Position numbers and translations under genes: made by a program. A DNA stretch of 64,000 nt from Certhia americana (Eukaryota; Chordata; Aves; Passeriformes; Certhiidae): positions 54,983,512-55,047,511 of the forward strand of contig CM031857.1 of assembly GCA_018697195.1 (NCBI GenBank), read 5' to 3'. How positions within the stretch are numbered: position 1 is the stretch's first letter; each line of letters starts with the position of its first letter. This document shows, in pieces, positions 1-12,437 of the stretch. Under the pieces are notes generated by a model. It was not told the DNA's origin and did not search any database. It worked only from the letters and a program-made list of their open reading frames with translations.

Positions 1-69
1 GCCCCACAAGCTCCGCCAGCCCCATTGCCACACCCTGGGGCGGATCCCGGGCCCTACCCCGCCCTCCCA

Positions 70-80
70 AAGATGGCGGC
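70..80 (+). promoter_or_regulatory. YY1-type motif at core promoter
   Basis: AAGATGGCGGC matches the extended YY1 consensus that in vertebrate CpG-island promoters often sits just downstream of the start site in this orientation. The match is direct; binding is inferred. Confidence 0.55.
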
Positions 81-122
81 GCGGGCCGCTTCCGCCTTCC
101 CGCCGCCGCCGCTCCCAGCTGC

Positions 123-130
123 GACGTCAC
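123..130 (+). promoter_or_regulatory. CRE-like site
   Basis: GACGTCAC is seven bases of the palindromic cAMP-response element TGACGTCA plus the following C, and lies ~45 bases after the YY1 motif in the CpG island. CREB/ATF use is inferred from sequence only. Confidence 0.4.
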
Positions 131-850
131 CGCTGTCGTCACCGCGGCCTCACCATCGGCGGCGGCGCGGGCGGCGCGCGGCCGCCGGGAATGGCGCGCG
201 GAGGCGGTGGCGGCGGCGGCGGCGCTCCCCCGGCGGCTGTCCGGCGCGCGGGCGTGAGCGGCGGGTCCGCGGGGCGCGCGCCGCTCGCGCGCTCCTCCGC
301 CTCCTGCCCGCGCCGCTCCGCGCTCGAGGCCCGGGAGGACGACCCCCCCCCTCGCCCCTCCCACCCGCTCCGCCTCCGGGCGGCGGCGGATGAGGCGGCG
401 GGAGCGGCGCGGCAGCGCAAGGAGCAGTGATGCGGCGGGGCGGCCGCGGGCGCGCAGGGTGGGGCGGGCCCCCTCGTTCCTTTCCCTTCCCGGCCCTGTC
501 CTCGGTTCCTCGGTGGGCGCCTCGGGCCTGCGAGCAGAAGGGCCGCGGATCCCGCCCAGCTTTGGGCGCACGGGCGCTCCCCGATGAGCGGTGGGGTCCG
601 CGCCCGTAGGCGCCAGCCCGCGTGTGCCGGGGCCTGCTGTCTCGTCCGGTCGGTGCGTTCGGCGGCGTCTGCGTCCCGTATTCTCGATATTCCCTGTCGG
701 GGGGTTTTTTGGTTGGATTTTGGTTTGTGTGGGGTTTTTTTCTCCCGCTTCGGTAGGGCTCTTATCCTCACTTGCTGCAGTAGAATAGTTTCTGCTCTGT
801 TGCTCAGAGGGACTGTTAATTTCGCGTGTGTAAATTCGCTCATCTCCATT

Positions 851-3800
851 CCTTGAGGGTAGCTCTACAGCTGACTCGACATCCCTTCCCAGACTGTAGC
901 CGGCACAGTGGGTTAAGTGTGTTTATGGGTGGTCCTGCTTAGGGCTCGCCTTGCCTTCTCGATGGATTCGCGCTCCACCCTTGTTTCTCACAACCTTCTG
1001 CAAGACTGTTTGAAGGTCAGGTGTTTGGCTCTCGGTGGGTTAGCATCCAGCGCTTTGAGGGATGGGTCTCGGGCTGTGAGGAAACACTCGCGGTTCCTCT
1101 GTGCAGGCAGGAGTGGACAGGCTCAGCCAGTGTACCTGGAAACTAAAGGAGTTTGGCTTTATGTGGCTGTGCCCGGGATAATACACCCTGCTCCTCAGCC
1201 TGTTTGCTGAGAGTGACAGCACGCTAATGTGCTGATCCAGCTCACAGATTGGAGGTAATGCCTATCCGGCAAGCTGGATACTAAGGTAGCGTGAACTTGG
1301 ACCTGTCCACGCCAGTCTGCACAGACTGTCCCTTAGGACAGTTTCCCTCTGGGGAAACATTTCTGAGTATGAAGACTTTGTTAGACAAGGCATGGAGTAC
1401 TCTATAGTTCTTGATGTCATGCTGGGGCCTGATGGTTTTGCTCACCTGTAGAAAGCCAACCATGATTTTATACTTGTGCAAACATTAGCAGTTGCCTAGT
1501 GCTACTAATGGAGAAATACCATACGTGGAATTAGAGGGGTAGGTGCAAGTTACTATGGTGATGGTTTACCAACAAGAGGTTTTTAAATTTGGTTCAATTT
1601 CTAGTTTTGTGTCAAACAGGCTTCTCTGTGTGTATTTGAGTGCTCTTTTGGAAGGTTCATTATGAATGCATTTTACCGTTTTTAGTAATATTTTTAGGTA
1701 TTAAACCCATGGAGCTTCTTCAAATATCGCTATTTTATTAGTGATGTGACATAGAAGTGTTAACATTGTAATAGGACCCAAAATATTTTCAGGTAAAAGC
1801 TCTTTGTTTTAAAAAGTGCAGGGAACCATTCTCAAAGCTGTTATTTGGTTTTCAACACATATTTAGTTTTTCAAGGAGTGTTAACAATGAGTTTGTATCT
1901 GAACTTCTGTAGGACTTTGAAGTAATTTCGCTTGTTATTTGAAATGGCATATTATTTATCTCTTCACAGGTAGGATTTTCTGAAGTGATGTTGTGCTTAG
2001 CTTGTGTGTGGTGTGGTGTGCATGCGCAGACTTTGACATGCTTATGAGTGATGTCTTGGACTTCCTAAAGAGATTTTTATCTCCCTAAATGTTTTCTTGT
2101 TTTTGAACTTTGCTTCTGTTCTGTTACATCTCAGTTTCAAGTTTTCTTGTAGAATCCTTCAGGATTCATTTTTTCAGGGGGCTGGATTGGGTTTTTCTAA
2201 ACAGAAAACCAGGCATTTCAGTTATCTCTTGATTATGACTTATGTAGTATTACACTGATTTTGAAGAAGAATGTCAAGCATGCTTGACACCAAAATAGAG
2301 GAATACTGGTAATAAAAAATGAAAAGAACTTCAGTGAATGCTGTGTCAACCATATCATGCCTCATTGATTTCAGTTCATTGGTCAGTGCTCACTAGGTGC
2401 ACTCACTTCTCTCAAGTCTGTCACGTTTTATATGAGTCATGTAAATAACACTCTGTTATATGTTCTCCTTCAAATGGTAGTGTAATTAATGTCATTAACA
2501 GATTGTCTCCAACCCTGGAAAAGTTACTTCATTTACAGAATAATATAGATGCATTTGTGAATTAGTTATGCTAGTGTTATAATATTTCCAATTTATTGTA
2601 AAGGTTGTTGTGGATCTTATTTATGCCTGGGGAAGTGATAATTTACAGTTAAAATGTTAGGTATAGGTTTTATTTTAGGAAGACAAGGTTAACTTTGCTT
2701 AATTTCAGAAACTTACTCTGTTTCAGAAGTAGCAGAAAGTTCAATGTCCCTAAGTGCAGTCAGCAATGCAATGTCATGTACCTGAAATAGAGAAGTGTAT
2801 ATTAGTCTACTTAAAAATTTAGGGTTTTTATTTTTTTAAAAACCCTGGTAGTAATTATATGAAGTTTTGAGCGTGCTTAAGGCTCAGTCCACACTGGTAC
2901 TCACAGGTATCTAATCCAACATTAGTGTTTGATAAGGAGATGGTAATTGAGGCACAGACATCTGATGGAAAGTCACTGCACTGGCTGTCAGTGTGGGATT
3001 GGTAGAAGGACTGTGATCATCAGTGGTAAAACAGCAGAAGGTGAAAATGTTTGAGAAGGGGAATCTTTATGGGATGTTCCATTTAAATTGTTCTTGGTTG
3101 TCCAATATATGCAGTCTGAGAAATTTAGAAATTGAACATGTAGTATTTTCCCCTTACAGTACTTATTTATGAGCAAGGAACCTCAGAAACACAAACCCTG
3201 TCATTATCTGAGATTTTCAATACTGTTTTAATGGTCTCTTTAATTTTCCAACTCGCTTAGTCCTCAAAGAATGAAAATGGGACTGACTGCATTTGCAAAC
3301 ACAGTCTCTCAAATGCAGTGTTTTGCAAAGTGAAATTCCTCAGTTTGCCTCAGAATAATGTGTCTGGACTCTAATCCTGCAGCCTTTGATAACATCTATA
3401 TTCACTTTGCAGTGGAATGTTTTGCAGTTCTTGTTACATGAGCAGGGCCCTCATATGGTATGTGTATACCAAAAGTACTGTGCTGTGCACTCACAGACTG
3501 CTGGGTTTGTTTTCTTAGAGTAATCTATCATGAAGTATCACTTCTAAAAAAGATAATAAAGGATCTGTTGTTAATTGCAAACTGGTAGATATGGGCCAGA
3601 CTATGAGGATAGAATTGAGAGATTACAACCTGAAGTAGCACAGGCTTTTGTTTCTCATTTTAAGTTGCTGTTTTGGTTTTTTTTAAATAGGGGTTTTACA
3701 AACCTTAGAAGATTCAGGGTTGAATGGTGTTCTTCTTAATTTCCTTATGCCAAAATATAGGGAAGAAGGCAGTTGGAATTAAATTCTGTTCAGTTATGAT

Positions 3801-6231
3801 AGTGTTGACCCCTTCATCCCCTCCATGTTTATAACTGTCCTTTTAAGCCTAGTCATTGTCATAGCTTCCTGTACAAGTTAATTCCAAAAAGGTACAAAAT
3901 GCTGGCTAAAAACTAACATTTAAAATGAAAGTTTTGCCTCGGTTTCTTTGGAAATAAAAGTACATTGGAACTGAGGCAAAATGAATGTGATTTTTCTGTA
4001 TGCTGCTACAATGTCAGTGTCTACTGTACTTGTGTATTAGATAGACTCATCTGTCCTTCCTGTGTTGAACCCTCTCCCTCTGTCATTGCTAGTGTCGTTT
4101 ATCTAACCCTTTTTATTTCAGAGATGGCTCTTTTAACTGCAAATAATTAATCCAGATTAGGCATTTGCTATATGATTGTTTTATTAAAAATGCTTTTGCA
4201 TGTGTCAATTGATTTTTATATTTTCTATTAAAATGGTGTGACTGCTTGAAACTGTAGAAATTTAGTAGTTTTTTTTCTGAAATTCTGAGAAATCCTGAAA
4301 TGAGAATCCTGAAATGGAAGGGTGCTCAGCTAGGTGAGATGTGGTATTGTTTTGCTTTCTAACTTTAATGGTTTATCCTGTCAGACTTTTTAACTATTGC
4401 TGCACATTGAGCTGTCCACAATGACTCCTAATTATTTTTCTCAGAAGACTGGACTAATTTGGTCTCATCAAATATTTAGACAAAATCATTTCTCCTTGTG
4501 TGTATTGCATTATATTTATTTGCATTTCATCTGCTATTGTATTACTCAATTCTCTAACTCAGATCGTTCTGGAAATTTCTATTCTCCACAGTTCTTACTA
4601 ACCCAAATAATTTCATGCTACTGGAAATTCTAATGTTTGACTCTCTGCTTCCACTAATTGATGTTAACCATTGTTTTTAATGTTTGATATACACCATATG
4701 GTTAACTTCTATCCTCCCTGAACATCTTGGTTAATGTCTTGATTATCTGAACCTTATTTATGAGATAAAATTCTTCAGATAATCAGAGGCTTGGAGAAGG
4801 AGTTGGTAGAATGGAGGTCTACTGAGAAATCTCAGATACACAGTGTAAGCTTTCTTTCTTCTGTTTATAAAGGAGCTAAAGTGCTTCACAAGAGCACAGC
4901 ATTTTGTTTTTAGAAATTGCACAGGTATCAGACGCCTAGGGTTCAGATAATGATGTGTCCACATGTTTATACATTATAATATTTTGTTTCTGTGAAATGT
5001 AACCTTACCATATGGATACTGTGGGAACATATTGCTTATCAGGCAGTGAAAATGTGTATTAATCCTCTCTGGTTGGATGTTAGTTTAAATGTGTATTATT
5101 CTGGCTTTATGGATGAATTTAGTCATTTCTAAGCTGTCTGTATACGAGATAGTTTAGGGGAGTGTGTGTGTTCTAAATGGGTGACACGTGCTTAGGAGCA
5201 GAAGAGGCAGCAACAGAAGGGTAGGAGATTAGTGTTTGGCTAATCATGATCTACTGATTAATGAGGGTGATGGCACATTGCAGTACAACAAAGATGTGGT
5301 TTTTTGAGCTGTATATAAATTGCTGAGCACCTGGCAGATGTTCCCAAATTGATTTTATTTCTGTGTAGATCAAGTAGAATGTAAGGAATGGACAATAGTT
5401 TTGGAGGCCCATTTTGCCCTTTTTGTACACTCTATCAGTAGTGCTAAATATATATGTTCCTTTTTTTTTTTTTCTTTAAATATGGTGGTTTTTTTCCTAT
5501 AACTCCTTCCTTTCTCAGGTAAGATAAATTGTGGCTTCTTGTTTATCACAGCTATGCTGTGCTTCCTTTAAAATATGTTTTTCTTAATGAGAAGGAGCTA
5601 TTTTTTGCTCAGCAAAAGCGTGTCATTATGGAGTTGGGGTTTTTTTCCTAAACTCATGTAATTCCAAATAGTTGTAGGAATCAGACTGGTAACAAACACA
5701 GGCTGTGGATGATATCCAGGAAGGCTTTTCGTAGGTCATCATACGCAACAAAGAGGGGAAAAAAATTAAGCTCTCATTTTTTGAAATTTGTTTCAAAAGT
5801 GGGAGGTGTTATTAGTGTTGGAACTGGTTTCTGAGAGGTTGGTGATGTAACTTTAAAGGTTCTATTCAATTTAAGTCCTCTTGAGTTTGTGCACCAAAAA
5901 TGCATCATGAAAGAAAGTATCTGTCCTGTGTGGTGTTTGCTGCCTAAATGAGTAACATGTCATATGATCTTTCCCGAGGGGAAGCTGAAGAATCCAAAGC
6001 AGGTCATGAAATAAAAAGAAAAATTATCATTACTGGTGTTCAGCTGACTGGTTCAAGTCAAAAGCATTCTGTGTTATTAGATACATTTCACTCATTTATG
6101 ACTTTTTTCTTTCTTCATCACCTCTGCAGCAACTCTTGCAAAGTATATCATACTATTTTATTCATGTGAGTTCAGTGTCAATAGCCCCAAACTGAAGGAT
6201 TTTACAGTTTTGCTTTTTTTTTTGGTTGAAG
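851..6231 (+). other. ZC3H13: 5' UTR intron (intron 1) of ZC3H13
   Basis: AT-rich non-coding sequence between the CpG island and the ATG exon. No long conserved-looking reading frame, repeat family or RNA gene was recognised; there are only short T-runs, such as the one near 5460. The 3' end is one of two acceptors: AG at 6230-6231 after a T-rich tract, or CAG at 6205-6207. Confidence 0.6.
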
Positions 6232-6240
6232 TAGTACAAA

Positions 6241-6357
6241 ATGTCAAAAATTAGAAGGAAGGTCACAGTGGAAAATACCAAGACCATATCCGATAGCACA
6301 TCCCGAAGACCCAGTGTGTTTGAAAGGCTTGGACCCAGCACTGGAAGTACTGCAGAG
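6241..6357 (+). CDS. ZC3H13: ZC3H13 exon 2 (first coding exon, residues 1-39)
   Basis: Encodes the N-terminus MSKIRRKVTVEN...GSTAE, a basic leader before the zinc finger. The start is secure: an in-frame TAG lies at 6232-6234, two codons upstream, and the ATG has A at -3. The exon ends in GAG followed by the donor GTGAGT, phase 0, 39 whole codons. Confidence 0.96.
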
Positions 6358-6794
6358 GTGAGTTGTAAAAGCATTCTTCTTTTCCTCCCCACCCCAGCAT
6401 CTTCTTTTCCAGGATTTATGTGGTGGGAAAGAGTAGCTCACAAGCACCAAATGCACAGATGTTGCTGAGGTTAAGTAAAGGTGAAAAGAACTCCTTAACG
6501 CATGGATGTTCAACATGCTAATACTAGAATTTTCAAATACCGTGTGTTGTGCCAGCTTCTGGATGGAGCACTAGTACTGTGCATATTAATAATATTTCCA
6601 CCAACCTAAATTTTTCTCTGCCAGATCTGATGCTCTTTGTTGATTATTTTTTTGTAATCGATTATATTACTGGTGGACAGAAATTACAGATAAATGGGAC
6701 TTAATGTGGAGTCATTTGTTTGTTCTGCCACACTCACACCAATGGTATTTCCAGAAAGGAGTGTGAAATTCACCCAGTAATGTCTGTCTCTTAG
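6358..6794 (+). other. ZC3H13: Intron 2
   Basis: A 437-nt intron with donor GTGAGT and acceptor CTCTTAG. Nothing else recognised in it. Confidence 0.9.
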
Positions 6795-6904
6795 ACACAG
6801 TGCCGTAACTGGCTGAAGACTGGCAACTGCCTCTATGGGAACACATGTAGATTCGTACATGGCCCTTCACCACGAGGTAAAGGCTATAGCAGCAGTTATA
6901 GAAG
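6795..6904 (+). CDS. ZC3H13: ZC3H13 exon 3: CCCH zinc finger (residues 40-76)
   Basis: Encodes the whole single zinc finger, C42-X8-C51-X5-C57-X3-H61, with the core CRNWLKTGNCLYGNTCRFVH, then the linker GPSPRGKGYSSSYR. This is the canonical spacing of RNA-binding CCCH fingers. All four zinc ligands are present. It starts in phase 0 and ends two bases into an Arg codon before donor GTAAAT. Confidence 0.97.
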
Positions 6905-9900
6905 GTAAATCAAGAACTCACTTTGAATTCTTCACATGCTGTAGGAAAATAGCTTTTGCAACTCTGTCTTTTATTTTGTTGGGTTTTTTTTTTTTAAGTG
7001 AAATGCTGTGGTGTGCCTAATTGTATGTTATATAAATAATCAATTGCCTTATGAAGCTGCTTAAAACAATTGTTTTGGCAATGTGCTGGATTTTTGTGTG
7101 TATACAGCTTTAAAAAACCCGAATAGAGTCTACTGGATGCAGATTTACTATATATTACTTGAAATGGGAAGTTCAGGTACCCTAGTAGGTTTTTGTTTTG
7201 GCATGGTGTCCCTGCAGCTTTCTAGTATACTTTTCTGTCCTGTACTAAAATGCTGGTTTGCAGTTACTTACAGCAGTGCTCACACTCACATCCCTTTTGC
7301 CTTTGCTATGTTGCGTGATGAATGTCTATCCTTTCTGTCCGGTTGTGAGAAAACACTTCTCTTCCAAACTTGACTTTGTGACTTTATCTATCAGATATAG
7401 AAAAATGTATGGTATTGTAGGGGGAGGCCCAAAAGTTATCTCATTTTTCAAAAGAGAATATTTTTTATTATATGTCTCTTCATATGTTACCAAAATTTAA
7501 TTTTTTTTCAACTGTCCTTTGTGGGGCATAACACCTAATTTAACTGAAACCAAGTGTGGCAGTAAGCTTGTAGTATTCTTGCTATAAAGGACAGAAAGAT
7601 GTTACAGTTTTAGCAAAGTATCTCTTTCTGTGAAAGCTTCACAATCTACAAACAGCTGTCCTTCATAATGCCAATATTACCCATAGATTATGGATGGGCA
7701 CACTGAAACATCAAAGAATAAAGCAACGACTGGAAGGTTGGCATGAGGTCAGGGTTCTGTGTCTGGTTCTTTTTCCTGTTCCTCTGGCATGCTTTTGGGA
7801 TGATCTTGGCTTTCCTTGTTTGATCTTCCATTGCTTCTAAGGTGGTAGCATCTGGGATGCAAAATATATCACTGAGTTTAATGCTTCTTTTGATGTGTAA
7901 AAGATTTTACTCTGTTCTGCACTGAGTGTTCCAAGTGAATAAAGTGATTTACTGGTAGGGATTAAATTTTAAAACTGTTATAATGTCACTTTCTCCTTGC
8001 TTTCAGTGTTTGGAACACTCAGTACATAGTTCTGCTTGGTCATTTGAAGAAAAGTGACATTTCTTTTAATGATTAAAGCTGTATTTCTGCTTCACTGTCA
8101 CCACTGACATTTAAGAAAAATGTTGATTTCCTTCTTATTGCTAAATTTTTTACTAGGACTATATGAAAAGTCAAAGGACAAATCTTCCTGCTTATTTGCT
8201 TGGCACATTCAGCACTTAATAAAGGTGTTCTTAAAAGTAAAAAGCGGGAGGAAGCCCACCACCCCCACACACCCCCTAAAACAGACAAATGAAACAACTG
8301 TGCCCGTCTTCAAATGTTTCCACTAATAGCTCTTGGCCAGGCACAGAAAAAGCTAGTACATAATATGTACATCATAAAATGTTGGCATTTTCATGCCATT
8401 TAACATTAGAGAGATTTTCAAAAATGTTATTCAGGCACTTCAAATGCAATTTTATTTGCTTCAGGCAAGCCACACTAATGCTGCTTCTGCATCAGTTCAA
8501 TTAAAGCAATGCTGTTGTTCAAGTATCTGGGATAACAAAATGGGAGCGTGTCTGCATGTGTTCAGTCACGCTTGCCAGGGAAGTTTCATCTGCTTTGCAA
8601 GGAGTTAGGTAGGACAAAGCAGGTCTTGCTGCCTTTCTGTCTTTATACCTTCTGCCTCAAGTTCCATACCTGTCTGCAGTAAATCCTGTTGTTAATGGTT
8701 TTATCTGACCATAATGCCTCCCATAGTTCAAAATACCACCAGACAGTAGGAAAACTTGACTCTAAAGTGTGAAAGATTGTTCCCTTTTAGTACCAATGCT
8801 GCCTGTCACAGCATGAACTTTAGTCTTGCTATAAAAATAAAACCTAACGTGTTTTTACATGAAACTTATCTGATGATAGATGATAAGAATTCAGTATTAG
8901 ACCTGCCAGTCTTCCTGACATCAGAATTAAGGAGAAGCTAATTGAGAACTGTGTGCAAACATGCTATCCCACGAGGAATTTTGCTCTTTCTGCACGTGTA
9001 GGTTATTGGTTCGTGGCTTGGCAGCTTCCTGGCTGGCTCCTTCATGCAGTTGTCAGGATCTATGCCATTGCTGGGCCTTTTTTGTAGACTGATCCTCTTG
9101 ATTTGGGATCATCACACTGCATTTAAAAACCAAACTAAGCCAGCAGTCATATTAGGAAAAAATGTATGGATTTTGAACATTTCAAATATTATAGTATGGG
9201 AAACTGGAAAATGGGACAGTGTTTCTTGAGCAGTTTTAATATGTACATAATACACAAATATTGGTCATCTGCCTCTGTGCACACATGTGCTCTCACACAG
9301 GTACACAGAGATCCTCAGGTGTGTTGCAAGGTGTGCCTGTTGCTGGATACTTGTTCCTGACACTGTAAGAAGTACAGGAGCAAATTAAGGCACTGTTATG
9401 AATGTGCGTTTCTTAAATGCTTTTGAACATGGAGAACTGAACTTTTGCAGGAAGTAATACTGGTTAAAATCACTTAACTGCCTTAGAATTTGAAATTAGG
9501 AAATTCTGCATTTTAGGCCTTATTTAAAAGATGGGCCCAGTTCAAAATATTAAAAGAAATTGCATAATACCTTTTGTTTGAAAGGTTCTGGCAGTTGCAG
9601 TCTAGCCACATCATCTTAGGCTGCACAGGTGAATTGTCATGATCTGTTGAAGTTCATGAGTGAACATTACCTGGAATAGCCAAAAATTCCTTTTGGAGTG
9701 GGCTGGGGGCAAGTTGTGTAGAAATGAAGCTGTGGTACACATGAAAGAAAAATCAGCTTGTAGACCAGCTTGTTTTCCTGTGCATTTAGCCAAAGAAAAA
9801 CAGTCATGGCTTCCTGAGTAATTATTTCTTAAAATTGGATGAATTTTATTAGTGTTTTTGGGTTATGATGTCTTTGGAGAAGGAGAGATAAGGTAACGAC

Positions 9901-12325
9901 CATGACTTTGCTTTAGTGTTCTCCTAAAGCTGAAAAGAGCTGACTCAGTAACAGCAAAACCAAACAAAAAATTGACCAACAAACCTCAGCCTAAATGTGT
10001 ACCTTTTAAATTTTTGTGGTTTTTCTTCATAACTTTTATAGTATGTAAGTAGATTTGAATAATGCTATACCAAAATACCTTTCCTCGGCATGGGAGGGAG
10101 GAAAAAAATTATTAATTAAAGGTAAAATGGCTTGGATATTTTGGTTTTTACTCCAGCCTGTAGCTTAAAAAGTATTAAAATATCAGATGTTACTCTGTAA
10201 GGTACATGAGCTGCATTCAGTGCAAGTTCTCTAGCTTTCTGCTTCAGCTAATGGGATTTTTTTTTCCTGAAAGTATTCCTCTCGAGGAACCATATTACAA
10301 ATACATTATTGATAATCTTTCTGCCTTTTAACTTAATTTTCAGTTTCACTGATCCAAATCCTTTGTATTTGTAGTTTAAATATTATTTAAAATTAAGGTG
10401 TTGAATTGTACTTTAATGCTAAAAGACAGTTTATTTGTTGAAGTAGCTGATGGTTGGAATGCTTCAGAGAATTTGGGTAATGCAAAGAATTACCTTTTTA
10501 ATATGGGGGAGGGGAAAAATACTTTCAATCATAACCTTTACTAAATCCAGACACTTTAAAGACCATGTAGTCATGCATGCAAAGAAGATAACTTATTTGT
10601 ATTTGTGTGCCGGCTATTATTTGATCCTTAGTGATGAAAAAAGCAGAGTTCTGCTCTTCTGTACATTTCCTCTGATCTAGATTGACCTGTACTTACAATT
10701 TCATGGAGAATTAAATGCATTAAAAAATGAGATCAGTCACTGGTCTTTGTAGGTCCTCATGCATTTAACCCTATGATGCACTTTAAAGAAATAAATGTAG
10801 GAAACAGTGCAGAGGAAGAAATGGAAAAAATTACTTTTTCAAATATGTGCAGATTGAAAATGAAATGGTATTAAATTAAATTTTTGTATGCATTGGCTGT
10901 GACAGTTTACCCTTTGTGTATAATATGACAGGAAGAGTGGGAGAAATTACTTTCTCAATGGAAACTGATTCAGTCGGAAAAAAAAGAGAAATGCAAATTT
11001 CATTACTAATATATTGCATATAAGTTTTCTAATCAAAAGATAGCATTAGTATCTCTTTATGATTCTTTAGTGTCAACTGATAGGCACAGATGTAGTACTT
11101 GTATACAACAGTTTGTTAGAAGAGTCTATAATTACAGCTAACAGTCATCACAGAAGTACTAAACTCAATAACAAGCCAAATGTATATGAAGAGAAAATTC
11201 GTTTTCTTGAAGTGAGAGATCGTCTGAAACAGCTCCTACATTCCTTGAGCTTAGGAATTTGTTTGAATCACAGAATGGTTTGGGTTGGAAGGGACCTTAA
11301 AGATCATCTGATTCCAACACCCCTGCCATGGGCAGGGACACCTTCCACTACACCAGATTGCACTGAGTCCCTTCCAGCCTGACCTTAGAATACTGCCAGG
11401 GATGGGACATCCACAACTTTTCTGGGCAACCTGTGACAGTGCAGCACCAATGCAGTGGTTGTTCTCTTTTAACCCATAAGGGGTGGATGAACTCAGGAAT
11501 CCATACTAAGAGGTAACAAAATTATAATAGTGTAGGATGTTCCTCTTCCCATTCCACATCATAGTGATATCTTCTACAGAAACAATATCATAAAGGTGCA
11601 TGACTAGTAGAGTTCATCCACTATTTTGTAATTAGATAATGAAATAATTATATTACTGCAAGATGGAAAATGGAAGAGGCCTCCAAGAGTTAATTTCTGG
11701 TTCATAGTCTTGCAGCAGTATTTTCCTGTGTGGCAGACTCACATTGGCCATGGTAGAATGGTACTTAGGTTATGTTACCTCTGCTTGCAGACTTCATCCA
11801 TATTCAGAGTTGTGCTTCTCTGTGACTGTCATTGCTATTCTATAGTAGTTTGATTCTGCATTAATTGTGGTTTTACATATGGATATGGGATATATAGAGA
11901 GAGACACTTATATAAATGTAGTATATATAAAAATTGTTGCAGCCTAGATTATGGAGAAGGCTAAATCATGAACTGTTTGGTAGGAATGATTGTGAAGCAC
12001 ATTTGCATGATGGTCAGGAAAAAGTTATTTATTCTGGATGGTGTCACCTGAAGCTGATCTAGAGTAGTAACTGAGTCATGCCATATATACTTACAAGTAA
12101 TTTTTCTTCTTGAAGTCAAGTCTTCTTGACTTTCTGAAAAGATGGGGGTTTTTGTAATGCTTAAGCCCTTTAGAATGGAATATTTTCTTACTCATCCACC
12201 TTGCCTCTGGGTGGGAGGTTTAGATTTTTCTGGATATACTAATAAAATAATAATTAAAAGACAGATAATAGTCATTTAAAAATAGTCACATAGAACTGGT
12301 TAGATTCTGTTTCTGTATTATACAG
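6905..12325 (+). other. ZC3H13: Intron 3
   Basis: A 5.4-kb AT-rich intron, donor GTAAAT and acceptor TATACAG. It contains one antisense CR1 3' end (about 11268-11447). The rest looks unique and without supportable genes. Confidence 0.85.
11268..11447 (-). mobile_element. CR1 LINE 3'-end fragment, antisense to ZC3H13
   Basis: Read on the plus strand this begins TCACAGAATGGTTTGG, then GGTTGGAAGGGACCTT and a run of phrases typical of the avian CR1 3' untranslated region (CAACACCCCTGCCATGG, GGGCAACCTGTGACAGTGC). That is the reverse complement of the CR1 3' end, so the element lies on the minus strand with its 3' terminus at the low coordinate. Only ~180 bases of the several-kb parent remain, the usual result of 5' truncation. 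Family is confident; subfamily is not assigned. Confidence 0.9.
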
Positions 12326-12437
12326 GTCACCAGAAAGACCCACTGGAGATCTTCGGGAAAGAATGAAGAACAAACGTCAAGATGTTGAGTCAGAGCCACA
12401 GAAACGAAGTACAGAGGAATCATCCTCTCCTGTTAGG
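12326..12437 (+). CDS. ZC3H13: ZC3H13 exon 4 (residues 76-113)
   Basis: Completes the split Arg codon and encodes SPERPTGDLRERMKNKRQ followed by an acidic/serine stretch ending ESSSPVR. It matches the known ZC3H13 segment after the zinc finger. Acceptor TACAG, donor AGG|GTAAGA, ends in phase 0. Confidence 0.95.

Larger units (their letters stand above)
1..850 (+). promoter_or_regulatory. ZC3H13: CpG-island promoter and non-coding exon 1 region of ZC3H13
   Basis: The first ~650 bases are extremely GC- and CpG-rich, in sharp contrast to the AT-rich DNA after ~850, as expected of a TATA-less housekeeping promoter. A YY1-type motif (AAGATGGCGGC, 70-80) and a CRE-like GACGTCAC (123-130) lie close together, and a GGC-rich tract follows (~203-230). 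These place transcription start in roughly the first 150 bases, by inference. The open frames here on both strands are GC-rich by-products, so exon 1 is read as non-coding. The exon 1 donor is not certain; GTGAGC at 254-259 is one candidate. No TATA box was seen. Confidence 0.75.

Noticed and set aside
139..849. 236-codon minus-strand frame and several plus-strand frames in the CpG island
   Set aside because: GC-rich DNA has few stop codons. The predicted proteins are Pro/Arg/Ala/Gly runs without domains, and the true start codon is at 6241 with an in-frame stop just before it.
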